Assembly: GCA_024695065.1 (NCBI GenBank)
Contig: JAILIX010000099.1
Location: 30,319 to 94,318 of the forward strand
Direction of reading: 5' to 3'
Length of the DNA: 64,000 nucleotides
DNA from: Fretibacterium sp.
Lineage (GTDB): Bacteria; Synergistota; Synergistia; Synergistales; Aminobacteriaceae
Numbering within the stretch: the first letter of the stretch is position 1; each line of letters begins with the position of its first letter. Of this stretch, positions 27,075-35,857 are shown in pieces. The notes under the pieces are model-generated. The model was not told the origin of the DNA, did no database searches, and saw only the letters and a program-made list of their open reading frames with translations. A program made the translations under genes and the position numbers.

Positions 27075-27194
27075 ATAGTATACTCAGAAAACAGTTGGGA
27101 TGTACACAAAAGAACATACTTAAGAAAAAATACCCCATGTTTTGTGTACCTTGGTGTGGAAAGAGAAGGCTTATATGCTGAGGGGGAGAGCAAA

Positions 27195-28382
27195 GTGAAG
27201 CGAAAATTATTGACAGAGGCGACTGCGAAGAAGGCAAAGCCGGGGAAGAAACGTTATACCCTCAGTGACGGAGAGGGATTCGGTTTGGAGGTAATGCCCA
27301 CCGGTTCAAAGATGTGGCGGCTGCGCTATTTTGTTGATGGAAAACGAAAACTTATCACCATGGGGGAGTATTCTGCCATGACTTTTGAGGAGGCTCACCA
27401 AAAAGCGGAGGAACTGCGGTCAAAGCTGCAGCGCCCTGTTTCGCGTGTACGTACCCGCAAAGCCAGACAGGCAGATACGTTTCATGCTTTAGTTGAGAAA
27501 TGGATATCCAGTCAGGGCACGCAATGGAGTGCTGCATATGAGAAAAAAATACGCCAGCTGCTGGAAGCACACCTGCTGCCTGTTTTTGGGGAGTGGAAAT
27601 TCGGCAGTATCACGGCGTCGGAGCTTTGGACGATTCTGCGCCGCGTTGCAAACGACTCGGGCCTTGAAACGGCAGAAGCAGCATGCAGGATATTTGGAGA
27701 GATTGCCCGTTTTGGGATGGAAACAGGGGTGTGCGAGTCTGACATTTCTTCCTCCCTGACTGATTTCTTTCCCGCCCGGGAGCAAAAACTCCTTTCGCCT
27801 GTGGCGGAGCCTGAAACGAAGCAGAAATCTTTAAAGCAGCTTTTGGAGGCAGTCTCAAAGTACAGGGGAAAGACTCCCATTGTAAGAGCGGTTCTTTGGT
27901 TTTCGCTCTATACCCTGTGCCAGCCTGGAGAGGTGCGGTGCGCAGAGTGGAAGGAGATCGACCTGGAAAAGGGAATCTGGAGGATGCCGGAGGAGAAAAA
28001 AGCCGCCCGCAAGGCCTGTTTCGTCCCCCTGTCCCGTCAGGCTGCAGAAATGCTGAAGTCGCTGAGACTGCTGACGGGGGGATGGAAATGGGTGTTTCCG
28101 TCCTTCAGCCGCACCAATTGTCCTGTGAATGTGCTCTCCATCTATCAGGTGCTTCGGATGACGGACTTCGCAGAAAATGAGTCGTCCCCGGGCAGTCTTC
28201 GCTCACTGGAATCGGCAATGCTCAAAAATATGGGCTACGGGAAGGACATGATTGAAGCGGCACTGTCCCATGTCCAGCCGGAGGCGTGGGGAAAATCCGC
28301 TTCCGGCAAAAAATGGGAAAAGCAGGTTGAAATGATGCAGGCATGGGCAGACCGGCTGGATGAGCTGGCAGATGAGCCCTGA
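27195..28382 (+). CDS. Integrase-like protein of the P4 tyrosine recombinase family, catalytic residues missing
   Basis: A 395-aa intact frame starting at a GTG after GGGGGAG. The N-terminal DUF4102-like arm-binding domain (YTLSDGEGFGLEVMPTGSKM, 21-40) and core-binding region (about 95-190) are present, and the catalytic domain opens normally with LCQPGEVRCAEW (Arg248) and WRMPEEKKAARK. Later catalytic positions are lost: in box II the His of HxxR is Gly333 (PGSLR, Arg336 kept), and after LSHV (His359) no tyrosine follows; Trp365 stands where the AYN nucleophile motif is expected. It should bind DNA but not cut it. No tRNA or att-like repeat was found beside it. Confidence 0.85.
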   Translation: MKRKLLTEATAKKAKPGKKRYTLSDGEGFGLEVMPTGSKMWRLRYFVDGKRKLITMGEYSAMTFEEAHQKAEELRSKLQRPVSRVRTRKARQADTFHALVEKWISSQGTQWSAAYEKKIRQLLEAHLLPVFGEWKFGSITASELWTILRRVANDSGLETAEAACRIFGEIARFGMETGVCESDISSSLTDFFPAREQKLLSPVAEPETKQKSLKQLLEAVSKYRGKTPIVRAVLWFSLYTLCQPGEVRCAEWKEIDLEKGIWRMPEEKKAARKACFVPLSRQAAEMLKSLRLLTGGWKWVFPSFSRTNCPVNVLSIYQVLRMTDFAENESSPGSLRSLESAMLKNMGYGKDMIEAALSHVQPEAWGKSASGKKWEKQVEMMQAWADRLDELADEP

Positions 28383-28504
28383 GGGGCGGGGAAGGCCGGC
28401 CCCGGGCAGAAATTCCCTCAGCACTGCCGGCAGTATTCCTTTGCCCTGCACAGTCCTGAGCCTGTAAATCCAGGGTGTAAAATAAGCGGCGGGAAGGAGC
28501 TGTG

Positions 28505-29701
28505 ATGGATATGGAGAGGACAAACATCAGAGACGAGGCGCGGGCGCTGAACGCCCAGCTGGTTGAGTGGCGGCGCCACCTGCACAGACACCCCGAGCTG
28601 GGGTTCGACACGCAGAACACCGCGGCCTTTGCCGCGGAGCAGCTTGCGGCCATGGGAGTGTCGGAAATCAAAACCGGCGTGGGACGCGGCGGGCTCACAG
28701 CCGTCATTCAGGGAGAGAAACCGGGCGGTGTGCTGGGTCTGCGGGCCGATATGGACGCGCTTCCCATTCAGGAGGAGACCGGGCTGCCCTTCGCCTCGAC
28801 TGAGGAAGGCCGGATGCACGCCTGCGGACACGACGCCCACACCGCGATGCTGCTGGGCACGGCAAGGCTCCTCTCACAGCACAGGGCGGAGCTGAAGGGG
28901 GCAGTCAAGCTCATCTTCCAGCCTGCCGAGGAAATCGGAGCCGGCGCAGTGGCAATGATCCGGGACGGCGCTCTGGAAAACCCGAAGGTTGACGCCATCG
29001 CGGGACTTCACACCGGCAACTTCTGGACCGGCGCGTCAGCAGGAGAAATAGGATACAGCAGCGGTGCACTCATGGCTTCCGCGGACAGCTTCACTCTCTC
29101 CATCACGGGGACCGGCGGGCATGGAGCCCAGCCTGACCGCGCGGTGGACCCCATTGCCGTTGCCTGCCAGATTTACTCCACATTGCAGACCATCGTAAGC
29201 CGTGAGGTTCCTCCCGCCCAGGCGGCCGTGATTACGGTGGGGACTATTCAGGCCGGCAGCGCCGCCAACATCATCCCCCCCACCTGCACCATGCAGGGCA
29301 CCATCCGGGCCCTCTCGCCGGAGACGCGAACGAATATCCAGAACCGAATCCGGGATATCGCCAAAGGCGTGGCTGAAGCCATGCGGGCCAGCGCGTCCGT
29401 AAAGTTCAGCTACGGCCCCCCGCCCGTTGTCTGCGACCCCGGCATGACGGCGAAGCTCCTCCGCGCGGCGGGCACTATTGTGGGCCCGGAGCACGTCAGG
29501 CCCGTCGATGCCCCCACAATGGTGGGCGAGGATATGGCGTTCTTTTTGGAAAAGGTGCCCGGCGTGTTCTTCTGGCACCCCTCCGCCCTGAAGGAAGGGG
29601 AGAATTACCCCCACCATCACCCAAAGTTCACCATCAGCGAGGAAGTTCTCTGGACGGGCGCAGGCACGATGACAGAGCTTGCTCTGACCTGGCAGGAATA
29701 A
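28505..29701 (+). CDS. M20-family amidohydrolase (N-acyl-amino acid / peptide hydrolase)
   Basis: A 398-aa zinc-dependent hydrolase of the M20D group, which cleaves N-acyl or N-carbamoyl amino acids, hippurate or aminobenzoyl conjugates. Motifs: WRRHLHRHPELGF, GLRADMDALPIQEETGLPF, the metal-site HACGHDAHT, QPAEE with the catalytic Glu, and the C-terminal HHHPKF. The ATG at 28505 lies five bases after AAGGAG; a GTG just before it could serve instead. Transcribed alone, it converges with and almost abuts (one base) the Hsp70-like gene. Confidence 0.92.
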   Translation: MDMERTNIRDEARALNAQLVEWRRHLHRHPELGFDTQNTAAFAAEQLAAMGVSEIKTGVGRGGLTAVIQGEKPGGVLGLRADMDALPIQEETGLPFASTEEGRMHACGHDAHTAMLLGTARLLSQHRAELKGAVKLIFQPAEEIGAGAVAMIRDGALENPKVDAIAGLHTGNFWTGASAGEIGYSSGALMASADSFTLSITGTGGHGAQPDRAVDPIAVACQIYSTLQTIVSREVPPAQAAVITVGTIQAGSAANIIPPTCTMQGTIRALSPETRTNIQNRIRDIAKGVAEAMRASASVKFSYGPPPVVCDPGMTAKLLRAAGTIVGPEHVRPVDAPTMVGEDMAFFLEKVPGVFFWHPSALKEGENYPHHHPKFTISEEVLWTGAGTMTELALTWQE

Positions 29702-29702
29702 T

Positions 29703-30851
29703 TCACCTCACAGCCTGTTCCAGGTCGTGGACAAGACCACTGATAATCCGCAGCAGCCCGGCGTCAGGCGGAGAGCTCTCCGCCCGCTGAAACAGAAGCT
29801 GCAGGCGGTCCTGCTGGGGACGGGTCAAAAGCGTCTCAAGTTCAAGGAGGGAAAGCTTGAGCTCACGAAGCTGCTGAGCCCCATCCCTGCCCGATTCGGA
29901 GAAGGCGGACTGCCCCTCGGGGGAAAATCCTCCACTGCCGGCCCAGACTGCCGCTCCACGGACGACCGCATCCTCCGTCCCATGGAGCAGGTGTCTGGGT
30001 TTGGGGCCCTCCCGCCGAAGGATAGTCTTAAGCAGAGGAATGACGGCTGAACCGCCGGTTGAAATCAGGTGGTCTGGAGAGTATGTTTTCCACAGCCGCC
30101 ACACTGTGTGAATAATCCGCCGGAGTGAAAAACGGATGAGACACTCCAGATCTTCCCGGTAAATCGTCAGCTCAGGGGAAGGCCAGTCTGCCGGCGCAAG
30201 GGACACTCCACTTTCAAGGACAGGGGGTGTCCAGCGGATGGATTTCACTTTTGAGAGCTCTATCTTGATTTTCTCCGCCTCATGAACCAGCCCAATCTGC
30301 CGCAGTTCACCTTTTCTCAGCGACAGCCGCAGCCGTGCCTGCAGCCACGCCGCCAGCGCCTCATCATAATCCCTGCCGCCGGGGAGCCCCGCCTCCACAC
30401 TCTCCAGAACATGCCAGGCACCATGTCTGTAATCCACCACGGAAAGAACGGTCCCGGCACCAAAGTCCAGCACAAGGCTGCGCCCCCTGCAGCCCAGAGC
30501 CAGAGCGGCAGCGCAGGGCTCCGGGATAACCGCCGCCCTTGTTACCCCCGCAGCGTTTGCGGACCGCACCACAATCCCCTTCTGCTCCTCAGTGAGCCCC
30601 ACAGGGACCGCCAGCACACAGGAGACGACAAAATCGTTCAGACAGACCTCCGCATCTTCGCGCAGAGTCAGGATAAGAGGCGTGATAAGGTCAGGCAGGG
30701 CATGCCTCGCGCTGTTTTTCCACTTCATGGCGGAGGGCATATCGGATTCTTTCAGGCGGTTGGGAATCAGCTTCACGATTTTATCAGGCCCCGCAAAGGC
30801 AACGCTGGCTCTGTGCGTCCCAAGGTTCATTCCCACAGCAGCACCCTTCAC
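29703..30851 (-). CDS. Hsp70-family ATPase-domain protein, atypical
   Basis: A 382-aa actin-fold protein resembling the Hsp70 nucleotide-binding domain without a substrate-binding domain. Phosphate-1 loop GMNLGTHRASVAF, hinge EPCAAALALG, phosphate-2 loop LVLDFGAGTVLSVVD and adenosine motif LISTGGSAVIPLL are recognisable. The conserved Asp of the phosphate-1 loop (GIDLGTT in DnaK) is Asn here, and the last 75 residues are a helical Leu/Gln-rich tail in place of the peptide-binding domain. It overlaps mtaB by four bases (GTGA), so it is in that operon. Client and role unknown. Confidence 0.8.
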   Translation of the reverse strand: MKGAAVGMNLGTHRASVAFAGPDKIVKLIPNRLKESDMPSAMKWKNSARHALPDLITPLILTLREDAEVCLNDFVVSCVLAVPVGLTEEQKGIVVRSANAAGVTRAAVIPEPCAAALALGCRGRSLVLDFGAGTVLSVVDYRHGAWHVLESVEAGLPGGRDYDEALAAWLQARLRLSLRKGELRQIGLVHEAEKIKIELSKVKSIRWTPPVLESGVSLAPADWPSPELTIYREDLECLIRFSLRRIIHTVWRLWKTYSPDHLISTGGSAVIPLLKTILRREGPKPRHLLHGTEDAVVRGAAVWAGSGGFSPEGQSAFSESGRDGAQQLRELKLSLLELETLLTRPQQDRLQLLFQRAESSPPDAGLLRIISGLVHDLEQAVR

Positions 30852-32188
30852 AGCACATCCCCCTCAAGACGGCCCTCTTCCGCAGAGCGCACCCGAATGC
30901 GCACAGTCTCGTTGGGCACAAGGTCTCTGTCCCCGATGTTCCACATTGCCTCAAGGAAATGCAGGGTGTGCCCGCGGCCCCGGCCCTCGCACTCCTGTTC
31001 CTCAGCCAGCACGTCCAGCTCCTGGCCCACAAAGCCCCCCGCGTAGTTCCTCAGCAGCTCGTCGCCCAGAGTCATCGCCCGGCTCACACGCTCGTCCTGC
31101 ACATCAGGCGGAACAGCCCCCGGCAGCTCCGCCGCCGCTGTACCCGGCCGCAGGGAAAAGGGGAAAACATGAACCCGCCCCATCCCAACCCGGCGCATGA
31201 CAGAAAGCGTATTCTGAAACGCTGTCTCTCCTTCACCGGGAAATCCCACAAGGATGTCACTGGAGATATGCAGGGCCTTCCCCAGCCGGGCACGCGCCGT
31301 GTCACAGACACGGGCAAACTCCTCCGCCGTATAGCCCCGCCGCATGAGGGCCAGAATGCCATCGTCCCCGCTCTGCAGGGGCAGATGAAGGTGCGGACAG
31401 AACACCGGACTGTCTGCCAGAGCGTCAAGCAACGCCTCATCCAGTGAAAAGGGTTCAAGGGATCCCATCCTCAGCCGCTCAAGCCCCTCGACCCCCGACA
31501 GAGCACGGACCAGCTCCGCCAGAGAAGAGCCCGTGTCGCGGCCATAGGTCCCCAGGTGAATCCCCGTCAGGACCACCTCGCGGCAGCCTCCCTCCACAAG
31601 GCGGCGCGCCTCCTTCAGAACATTCTCAACGGGACGGCTGACCGGACGCCCCCTCAGGAAGGGAATAATGCAGTAGGTGCAGAAATGGGAACAGCCGTCC
31701 TGCACCTTAACGAAAGCCCGCGTGTGCAGGCCGGTATCCCGGAGAGGCATCTCCTCCCATCCTTCAATGGGAGGGAGCAGACGAAGATCCTGAAAAGGAC
31801 GTTCTCCTCTGTATGGAAGGGCGCCCGCCATCATCTCCAGCGCAGCCGGAAGGCGGGACTTGCCGCGGCTGCCCACCAGGAGATCCACACCAAGGGTCCG
31901 GGCCTCACCGGCATCCACCGACTGGGCCCAGCAGCCGCAGACGGCCACCAGCCCCTCCTCCCCTACGGCGCGGCGGGCCCGGCGGACACACTGTCGGCAC
32001 TTGCGGTCAGCCTCCGCCGTTACGGAACAGGTGACAAGCACAGCCGCCTCAGCCTCCGCCGGCTCACGGACCACCGACGCGCCCATCGCCTCAAGGGCGC
32101 CGGTCAGAAAGTCCCCCTCACAGAGGTTTGATCGGCACCCAAGGACGTGAATCCAGACCTTGAGGCCCTTAAGCCCCATTCTGACCAT
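30848..32188 (-). CDS. mtaB: tRNA t6A37 methylthiotransferase MtaB
   Basis: Radical SAM enzyme that converts t6A37 to ms2t6A37 in tRNA. The 446-aa protein has the N-terminal UPF0004 domain with its three cluster cysteines (HVLGCRSN, VTCSVTAEAD, CGCWAQ), the radical SAM motif GCSHFCTYCIIPFLRG and a C-terminal TRAM region. The start at 32188 has GAGG five bases upstream; an ATG at 32203 overlapping the prmA stop is an alternative. Its substrate t6A depends on TsaB/TsaE, encoded at 11.6-12.8 kb. Operon: PHP - prmA - mtaB - Hsp70-like. Confidence 0.92.
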   Translation of the reverse strand: MVRMGLKGLKVWIHVLGCRSNLCEGDFLTGALEAMGASVVREPAEAEAAVLVTCSVTAEADRKCRQCVRRARRAVGEEGLVAVCGCWAQSVDAGEARTLGVDLLVGSRGKSRLPAALEMMAGALPYRGERPFQDLRLLPPIEGWEEMPLRDTGLHTRAFVKVQDGCSHFCTYCIIPFLRGRPVSRPVENVLKEARRLVEGGCREVVLTGIHLGTYGRDTGSSLAELVRALSGVEGLERLRMGSLEPFSLDEALLDALADSPVFCPHLHLPLQSGDDGILALMRRGYTAEEFARVCDTARARLGKALHISSDILVGFPGEGETAFQNTLSVMRRVGMGRVHVFPFSLRPGTAAAELPGAVPPDVQDERVSRAMTLGDELLRNYAGGFVGQELDVLAEEQECEGRGRGHTLHFLEAMWNIGDRDLVPNETVRIRVRSAEEGRLEGDVL

Positions 32189-32195
32189 ATTCGCC

Positions 32196-33095
32196 TCAGG
32201 CATGGGCCCTTCTGGCCCGGCAGCCCCACCAATCGCCGGCACGGAGCTCCCGTTCCACCGTCAGCCCCGACGTTGACAGGGCGGAGAGAAAGACTCCCCG
32301 CTCCATTTCCGTCATGCCGGAGAAAACTGCGCACCCCTTGGGCTTCAGAACCCGCTTCACGTCAGGCAGCATGGTCAGGTTAGGTGTCAGGAGGATATTG
32401 GCAGTGAGAACGTTCGCCTGAATCTCCACCCCGTTCAGCAGATTGCCAACGTCAATGTCACAGACATTGGCGCTGATCGCGTTCAGGTTCATGTTGCGGC
32501 GGACCTCATCCAGCGTCGTGGGGTCAAGGTCGCGGGCGACGGCATGAGACGCGCCGAGCTTCAGGGCAGCAATAAAGAGGATTCCCGTCCCCGTGCCGAC
32601 ATCCAGAATCGTGTCCCCCTGCCGGACCGCATCCTCCAGCAGCTCAAGGGCAATCCGGGTGCTCTCATGGTAGCCTGTCCCAAAGGCCGAGGAGGGGTAA
32701 ATATAAATGGGAATCCGCCCATCTTCCGCCTTGTTCTTGTGCCAGGGGGCCATGACCGTGAGGGAACGCCCCACATTCACCGGGGGGAAGGACTCCAGAT
32801 GCTGTGTGCTCCAGGACTGGTTCTCCGTCTTCTGTTTGCGGAGCACCGTGATTCCCTCAAAAGAAGGGAGAAGAGTTTTCAACCGCTCCAGCAGAGCGTC
32901 AATATCCTGCGAGCCCAGATAATCGGCACGCAGCACCAGCTTGCCATCCTCCTCCAGGAACTCTGAGCCGATCGCACCGCTTATTGCCCCCAGAGTCAGG
33001 AGACGCTCCTCGTCCCAGGAACGGTTCTCACCGGGGGTAAGTCCAAAATCGACGGTCCACCAATAGTTTGCCGCGGCTCCCTCAAAAGGCTCCAT
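32196..33095 (-). CDS. prmA: Ribosomal protein L11 methyltransferase
   Basis: SAM-dependent methyltransferase that trimethylates lysines and the N-terminus of ribosomal protein L11. The 299-aa protein has the family marker SSAFGTGYHESTRIALELLE (substrate-recognition loop), motif I ILDVGTGTGILFIAALKLG, and the catalytic-site ANILLTPN in place of the usual NILA. AGGAGG lies ten bases before the ATG. It directly follows the PHP gene with no gap and is followed by mtaB. Confidence 0.9.
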   Translation of the reverse strand: MEPFEGAAANYWWTVDFGLTPGENRSWDEERLLTLGAISGAIGSEFLEEDGKLVLRADYLGSQDIDALLERLKTLLPSFEGITVLRKQKTENQSWSTQHLESFPPVNVGRSLTVMAPWHKNKAEDGRIPIYIYPSSAFGTGYHESTRIALELLEDAVRQGDTILDVGTGTGILFIAALKLGASHAVARDLDPTTLDEVRRNMNLNAISANVCDIDVGNLLNGVEIQANVLTANILLTPNLTMLPDVKRVLKPKGCAVFSGMTEMERGVFLSALSTSGLTVERELRAGDWWGCRARRAHA

Positions 33096-33815
33096 TTATA
33101 ATGTCCTCCTTGCATGGATAAAGTCCATCACCCTCCGGGCTGACGTGTTCAGGACCTGTTCCTCCGGAAAGCCTATCTCGTCCAGCAGCGCTGCAGCCCG
33201 CGCAGAATCTCCCACCCTCCAGCAGGTGTGCGCATCAGAATCTACCGAGACGAAAGCCCCGCAGCGGGCGCAGGCCGCCATCAGACGCTTCGCGTTCTCA
33301 AGGTGCCTCGGGCTGATGTCGAAGGCATGGTGCTCGTTGAGCTCAACGACCTTGCCCCGCGCGGCCCACACAGGCACGACAGCCTCCACATCAAAGGGAT
33401 AATCCGGGGATTCAGGATGCCCGATCATGTCAATCCGGGGGTTCTCCGCCAGGGCCAGATACAGCTCTGTGTAGTCGCAGCCCTCCTCAGGGATGAGAAT
33501 GTTCTCATGAAGGCTGGCGATACGCCATTCAAGCCGCTCCAGCAACCCCCCGGGCATATCCAGCTTTCCCTGTCTGTCCAGGACGTTGATCTCCACTCCA
33601 CGCAGAACAGTGACCTCTCCAATCTGCCGCGGCAGCGCTCTCAGATTGGAAAAATGAAGAATCTGACAGCTTCCGGGCATAGCGGGAGCATGGTCGGTCA
33701 TGGCAATCAGCTCCAGTCCCTTCCCGCCAGCCATCTCAGCCATCTCCTTAATCGTGGAGTAGGCGTGCCCCGACGAAACCGTGTGTGTGTGCAAATCCGC
33801 GCGCAGCGTTATCAT
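33096..33815 (-). CDS. PHP-domain phosphatase (YcdX/HisK-like)
   Basis: A 239-aa metal-dependent phosphoesterase. PHP motifs are ADLHTHTVSSGHAY (His9, His11), MTDHAPAMPG, GVEINVLD, IASLHENIL, MIGHPESPDYPFD and the closing SVDSDAHTCWRVG, which match the trinuclear-metal YcdX group. The substrate is unknown. The ATG at 33815 follows GGGGG by five bases. First gene of the operon that continues into prmA, with which it shares no gap. Confidence 0.88.
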   Translation of the reverse strand: MITLRADLHTHTVSSGHAYSTIKEMAEMAGGKGLELIAMTDHAPAMPGSCQILHFSNLRALPRQIGEVTVLRGVEINVLDRQGKLDMPGGLLERLEWRIASLHENILIPEEGCDYTELYLALAENPRIDMIGHPESPDYPFDVEAVVPVWAARGKVVELNEHHAFDISPRHLENAKRLMAACARCGAFVSVDSDAHTCWRVGDSARAAALLDEIGFPEEQVLNTSARRVMDFIHARRTL

Positions 33816-33950
33816 CAAATCCCCCAATTCTGGTCCTGAATCCTATGCCCCACTCAGAGCTTACCTGCTTCATCTATTATACTCTTTGTTTCAAGCCCTG
33901 TATTCCCCAGAATGATTTTAATACCGGTCCCAAAATTCATCCCGAAAAAG

Positions 33951-33980
33951 TTGACGGCACTCGAAGACAGGTGATAAAAT
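33951..33980 (+). promoter_or_regulatory. Probable promoter for the Lys-rich nuclease-like gene
   Basis: TTGACG (33951-33956) and TAAAAT (33975-33980) are 18 bases apart and about 50 bases before the ATG at 34033. The spacing and near-consensus boxes suggest a sigma-70-type promoter. Confidence 0.6.
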
Positions 33981-34032
33981 TATGTCCGTTTCCGCTTGGC
34001 AACAACAGCAGGAGGAATGGAGGTAAGGAAAC

Positions 34033-35829
34033 ATGGAGAACAGGAAGAACGCCGCAAAAAAAACTGCCAGGGCACAGGCCCCAAAGGAAGATAAGGAGCC
34101 CGGCGCGCCGTCCCCCGGCAGCACACGCAGGAGGTCCCTCAAAAAGGAAACGGCTGAGAAGAACGCGCCAAAAGGCGCCAAAGGAAAAACCGCCCCCTCG
34201 TCTGCCAGCCAGCCCGGGGAGAACGACCCTAAAAAAGATACCAGTTCTAAAAAAGCATCCGATAAAAAAGGACAGGCATCCACAAAAAGAGAAAATACCG
34301 GAATAAAAAAAACAACCGGAAATAAAAATAATTCCAAAACCAGGAAGGAGAAAGAGACTGCTGATGAGATAAAAAAAGATATCGATAATGAAAATATTAC
34401 CTTAGTAAATCAGCAGCCCATCATAAAAGAGAATAAAGACAATACCGATAATAAAAAAATATCCTCCAAAAACAAACAGCCCGAGAAAAAAGAGACTAAA
34501 AAGGATACCAGTAAAAAAAATAAAACTGAAAAAGTTTCAAAGGCGGCTCCTCAGGAGATAAAAAAAGAGGATAAAAAAATTACCGATAAAAAAAAGGATA
34601 CCGAACAGACACAGTCTGCTGCCTCAGCAAAAAGGAAGCGGCACAGCCACCACCATGATGCCGCCCCGGAGGCACAGGTGAGGCACTTGCGGCGGAGTGA
34701 TCCCTATCCGCCGGATTACTTCAGCACCGTGGAGATGATGTCCTCGCTGAAAGGGTTTGCTCCTCTGGGGATGCTCTTTGTGCTCATGGATATCCTGAAG
34801 GGACATGAGGAGGGGCTGATTCACGTCAACAAACTCGCCCGGGCACTGGACATCGGCAAGCCGTCCCTTTTTGCGCAGCTTGAGAATCTTGAGGACGCCG
34901 GGCTCATGCGGACCATCTCAAGCTCAAGGGCAGGACGTCACATTGAGATTCTCACACCCAACCTGCTCCGTCATAACGTGATAGACCTCTTCCCCAGCGG
35001 GGCCTTCGGAGACCTCCTCGCCCCCGGAAAGGACGACGTGCCTGAGACCGGAGGACAGTTCTCCCAGAAGCGTCTGGATTATCTTTACCGCTATCTGGAA
35101 GAGCACCACATCGAGGTCGTCTCCATTCCCGACGAGAAAAGTCTTCCTCCGGCCGTCCCCCAGATCGCCACTTACATGGGAAAATACCTCCCCTACATCC
35201 AGCCCTTCTACAACTCACTGAAGGCAACGCTGAACGAAGGGCAGGAGTTTCGCTACTCCCTGGCCCAGAAGCCCAGCCGCACCATCACTCATACGCTGGA
35301 GTTCTGCCGGATGCTGAAGTCCGTCGGCTTCCTCGCCAACTTCGCCTACCGACGGTCGCAGCAGTACAGCATTATCGCGAAGGTCAACCGCAGCCCGGAG
35401 GCTATCAACTTCCTGACCGGGGGGTGGCTGGAGCATTATATCCGCGACAAGGTGATCTCCATCCTCACAACACACCCGGCGACGCTGTCCCTGCCCTATG
35501 CCTTCATGAAGAACCCTAATATCATACTGCCGGGGGGGGAGAACTTTGAGCTGGACTTTTTGCTCTGTGTGGGGGACAAGATCTTCTGGATCGAGGCAAA
35601 GACCGGAGAGTACATGACCTTCCTGCCCAAGTACGCCCGGGTCTCGAAGCTCCTTGGCCTGGGACGCACCACATCCATGCTGGTGAGCGTGGAGTCCCTT
35701 CTGCCGGACGACAACCTCACCGTGCGCCACGACCTGAGCTGCTGCAACATGGACGAGTTCCCCGATGTTTTCCGCATCAACCTGGTCCGCGAGCTGCAGC
35801 AGGAGGCCGTTCAGAAAGTTTCCGGCTAA
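34033..35829 (+). CDS. Lys-rich, winged-helix, PD-(D/E)XK-nuclease-like protein
   Basis: A 598-aa protein of a type I do not recognise as a whole. Residues 1-210 are low-complexity, very rich in Lys, Asp, Asn, Thr and Ser, and end in a basic and His patch (AKRKRHSHHHD). Residues about 230-315 look like a winged helix (GLIHVNKLARALDIGKPSLF followed by a basic wing SSSRAGRHIEIL). The C-terminal part has GGWLEHYI (W465, E467), then ELDFLL (Asp508) and WIEAKTGEYM (Glu521, Lys523): a D...ExK nuclease signature like that of DUF1887/Card1-Can2 proteins. No CARF domain is seen. Inference: a DNA- or RNA-binding nuclease. Monocistronic; GGAGG upstream. Not adjacent to any CRISPR array. Confidence 0.7.
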   Translation: MENRKNAAKKTARAQAPKEDKEPGAPSPGSTRRRSLKKETAEKNAPKGAKGKTAPSSASQPGENDPKKDTSSKKASDKKGQASTKRENTGIKKTTGNKNNSKTRKEKETADEIKKDIDNENITLVNQQPIIKENKDNTDNKKISSKNKQPEKKETKKDTSKKNKTEKVSKAAPQEIKKEDKKITDKKKDTEQTQSAASAKRKRHSHHHDAAPEAQVRHLRRSDPYPPDYFSTVEMMSSLKGFAPLGMLFVLMDILKGHEEGLIHVNKLARALDIGKPSLFAQLENLEDAGLMRTISSSRAGRHIEILTPNLLRHNVIDLFPSGAFGDLLAPGKDDVPETGGQFSQKRLDYLYRYLEEHHIEVVSIPDEKSLPPAVPQIATYMGKYLPYIQPFYNSLKATLNEGQEFRYSLAQKPSRTITHTLEFCRMLKSVGFLANFAYRRSQQYSIIAKVNRSPEAINFLTGGWLEHYIRDKVISILTTHPATLSLPYAFMKNPNIILPGGENFELDFLLCVGDKIFWIEAKTGEYMTFLPKYARVSKLLGLGRTTSMLVSVESLLPDDNLTVRHDLSCCNMDEFPDVFRINLVRELQQEAVQKVSG

Positions 35830-35857
35830 TTCAGCCGCTCACAGCACGGGGGGAGAT

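Noticed and set aside
27195..28382. Genomic island or prophage around the integrase-like gene
   Set aside because: No tRNA, att-like repeats, phage or plasmid genes flank it; the genes to the right are chromosomal housekeeping types.
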